Shown: piece by piece, positions 42,324 through 42,470 of the stretch
Numbering within the stretch: position 1 is the stretch's first letter
How the letters are laid out: each line of letters starts with the position of its first letter
The notes under the pieces: generated by a model
Told to the model about the DNA's origin: nothing
Databases searched by the model: none
The model's input: only the letters and a program-made list of their open reading frames with translations
Source of the DNA: Lachnospiraceae bacterium
GTDB taxonomy: Bacteria; Bacillota_A; Clostridia; Lachnospirales; Lachnospiraceae
DNA length: 42,470 bases
Direction: 5' to 3'
Assembly (NCBI GenBank): GCA_017482005.1
Contig: JAFUOI010000005.1
Location: 1-42,470 of the forward strand
Translations under genes and position numbers: made by a program

Positions 42324-42349
42324 AGATTATTGACAAAGAAAAAAGGCAA
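42307..42349. repeat. 11-bp perfect inverted repeat around the P1 -35 box
   Basis: TTGCCTTTTTT (42307-42317) and AAAAAAGGCAA (42339-42349) are perfect inverted repeats flanking 21 bases that contain the TTGACA of P1. They also span the end of the CvpA gene. An operator or a weak terminator read from the left are both possible. Confidence 0.55.
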
Positions 42350-42358
42350 TGATATGAT
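42330..42358 (+). promoter_or_regulatory. Near-consensus promoter P1 at the right edge
   Basis: Perfect TTGACA (42330-42335), 17-bp spacer, TATGAT (42353-42358). It points out of the window. Confidence 0.8.
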
Positions 42359-42416
42359 AAAAACCCACCGCAAAAGAAGCGGTGAAGAAGGAAAAGAAAA
42401 ACTTCTAAAAAAAGTG

Positions 42417-42445
42417 TTGACAGAGGCAGAAACGCATGATATTAT
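42417..42445 (+). promoter_or_regulatory. Near-consensus promoter P2 at the right edge
   Basis: Perfect TTGACA (42417-42422), 17-bp spacer, TATTAT (42440-42445), exactly 87 bp after P1. Tandem promoters of this strength usually serve rRNA or tRNA operons. No gene start is visible before the window ends. Confidence 0.8.
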
Positions 42446-42470
42446 ATCAGAGTTGCGTTAAGCGATGTTA

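Noticed and set aside
42354..42461. 35-codon open frame with an AAGG site at the right edge
   Set aside because: Its start codon lies inside the -10 box of promoter P1, and P2 runs through it, so the P1 transcript would begin after its ATG. It looks like promoter DNA that happens to be open.

Overview
The window looks like a chromosomal segment of a low-to-moderate GC, spore-lineage Firmicute, most likely a Lachnospiraceae (Clostridia) gut anaerobe. The grounds are the conserved block hupB-rqcP-yabP-yabQ-divIC-spoIIE-tilS-hpt-ftsH in its usual order, a CotS-type spore coat protein, a proline T-box ahead of an archaeal-type proS, acetate kinase, a LytTR/LiaF-like pair, and clear Shine-Dalgarno sites with TTGACA/TATAAT-type promoters. 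The genus cannot be fixed from the sequence alone. Most of the window is ordinary core genome. The only mobile-type gene is the Rpn-family fragment at the left edge. No prophage, insertion sequence or CRISPR array is visible.

Layout. 1-4.0 kb: tail of an Rpn-family nuclease/transposase with a 12-bp tandem repeat, upp (minus strand), a GAF-GGDEF diguanylate cyclase, and a convergent carbohydrate-binding-domain lipoprotein (minus strand). 4.1-8.8 kb: a DUF1846 protein, a membrane protein coupled to a D-Ala-D-Ala carboxypeptidase, and an MFS permease. 8.8-12.0 kb: T-box leader, proS, ackA. 12.0-12.5 kb: a gene-free stretch holding seven copies of a motif at an exact 52-bp period. 12.6-15.7 kb: four tightly overlapping genes (small membrane protein, YgjP-like metallopeptidase, amidase, anion permease), followed by a 139-bp element bounded by 20-bp perfect inverted repeats. 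15.9-19.7 kb: cca, a CotS-like pseudokinase, and a PEGA lipoprotein.

19.7-26.8 kb is the sporulation/division/housekeeping block. It runs from hupB (strong promoter with a 5' hairpin) through rqcP, yabP, yabQ and divIC to a short SpoIIE without its membrane domain, then tilS, hpt and ftsH. A TTGACA/TATACT pair with a 21-bp spacer ahead of spoIIE resembles the Spo0A-activated spoIIE promoter of Bacillus. 27.1-29.6 kb: a GH13 alpha-glycosidase and a tRNA-Tyr/tRNA-Leu pair. Neither tRNA has an encoded CCA end, so both depend on an enzyme such as the Cca in this window. 29.7-34.0 kb: a TIGR01440/YwlG protein, a small (p)ppGpp synthetase, a 2H phosphoesterase that appears to be leaderless, a lysine-rich lipoprotein, and a LytTR regulator with a LiaF-like membrane protein. 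34.1-42.3 kb: pfkA, dnaX-ybaB-recR, galM, small membrane proteins, a LysM membrane protein, a DUF5711 protein and a CvpA-family protein. The right edge carries two tandem near-consensus promoters 87 bp apart, pointing out of the window. This is an arrangement typical of rRNA operons.

The main points worth following up are the 52-bp dyad array (12115-12432), the 139-bp inverted-repeat element (15731-15869), the predicted leaderless 2H gene (promoter 30978-31006), the membrane-less SpoIIE with its 21-bp-spacer promoter, and the tandem promoters at the right edge.
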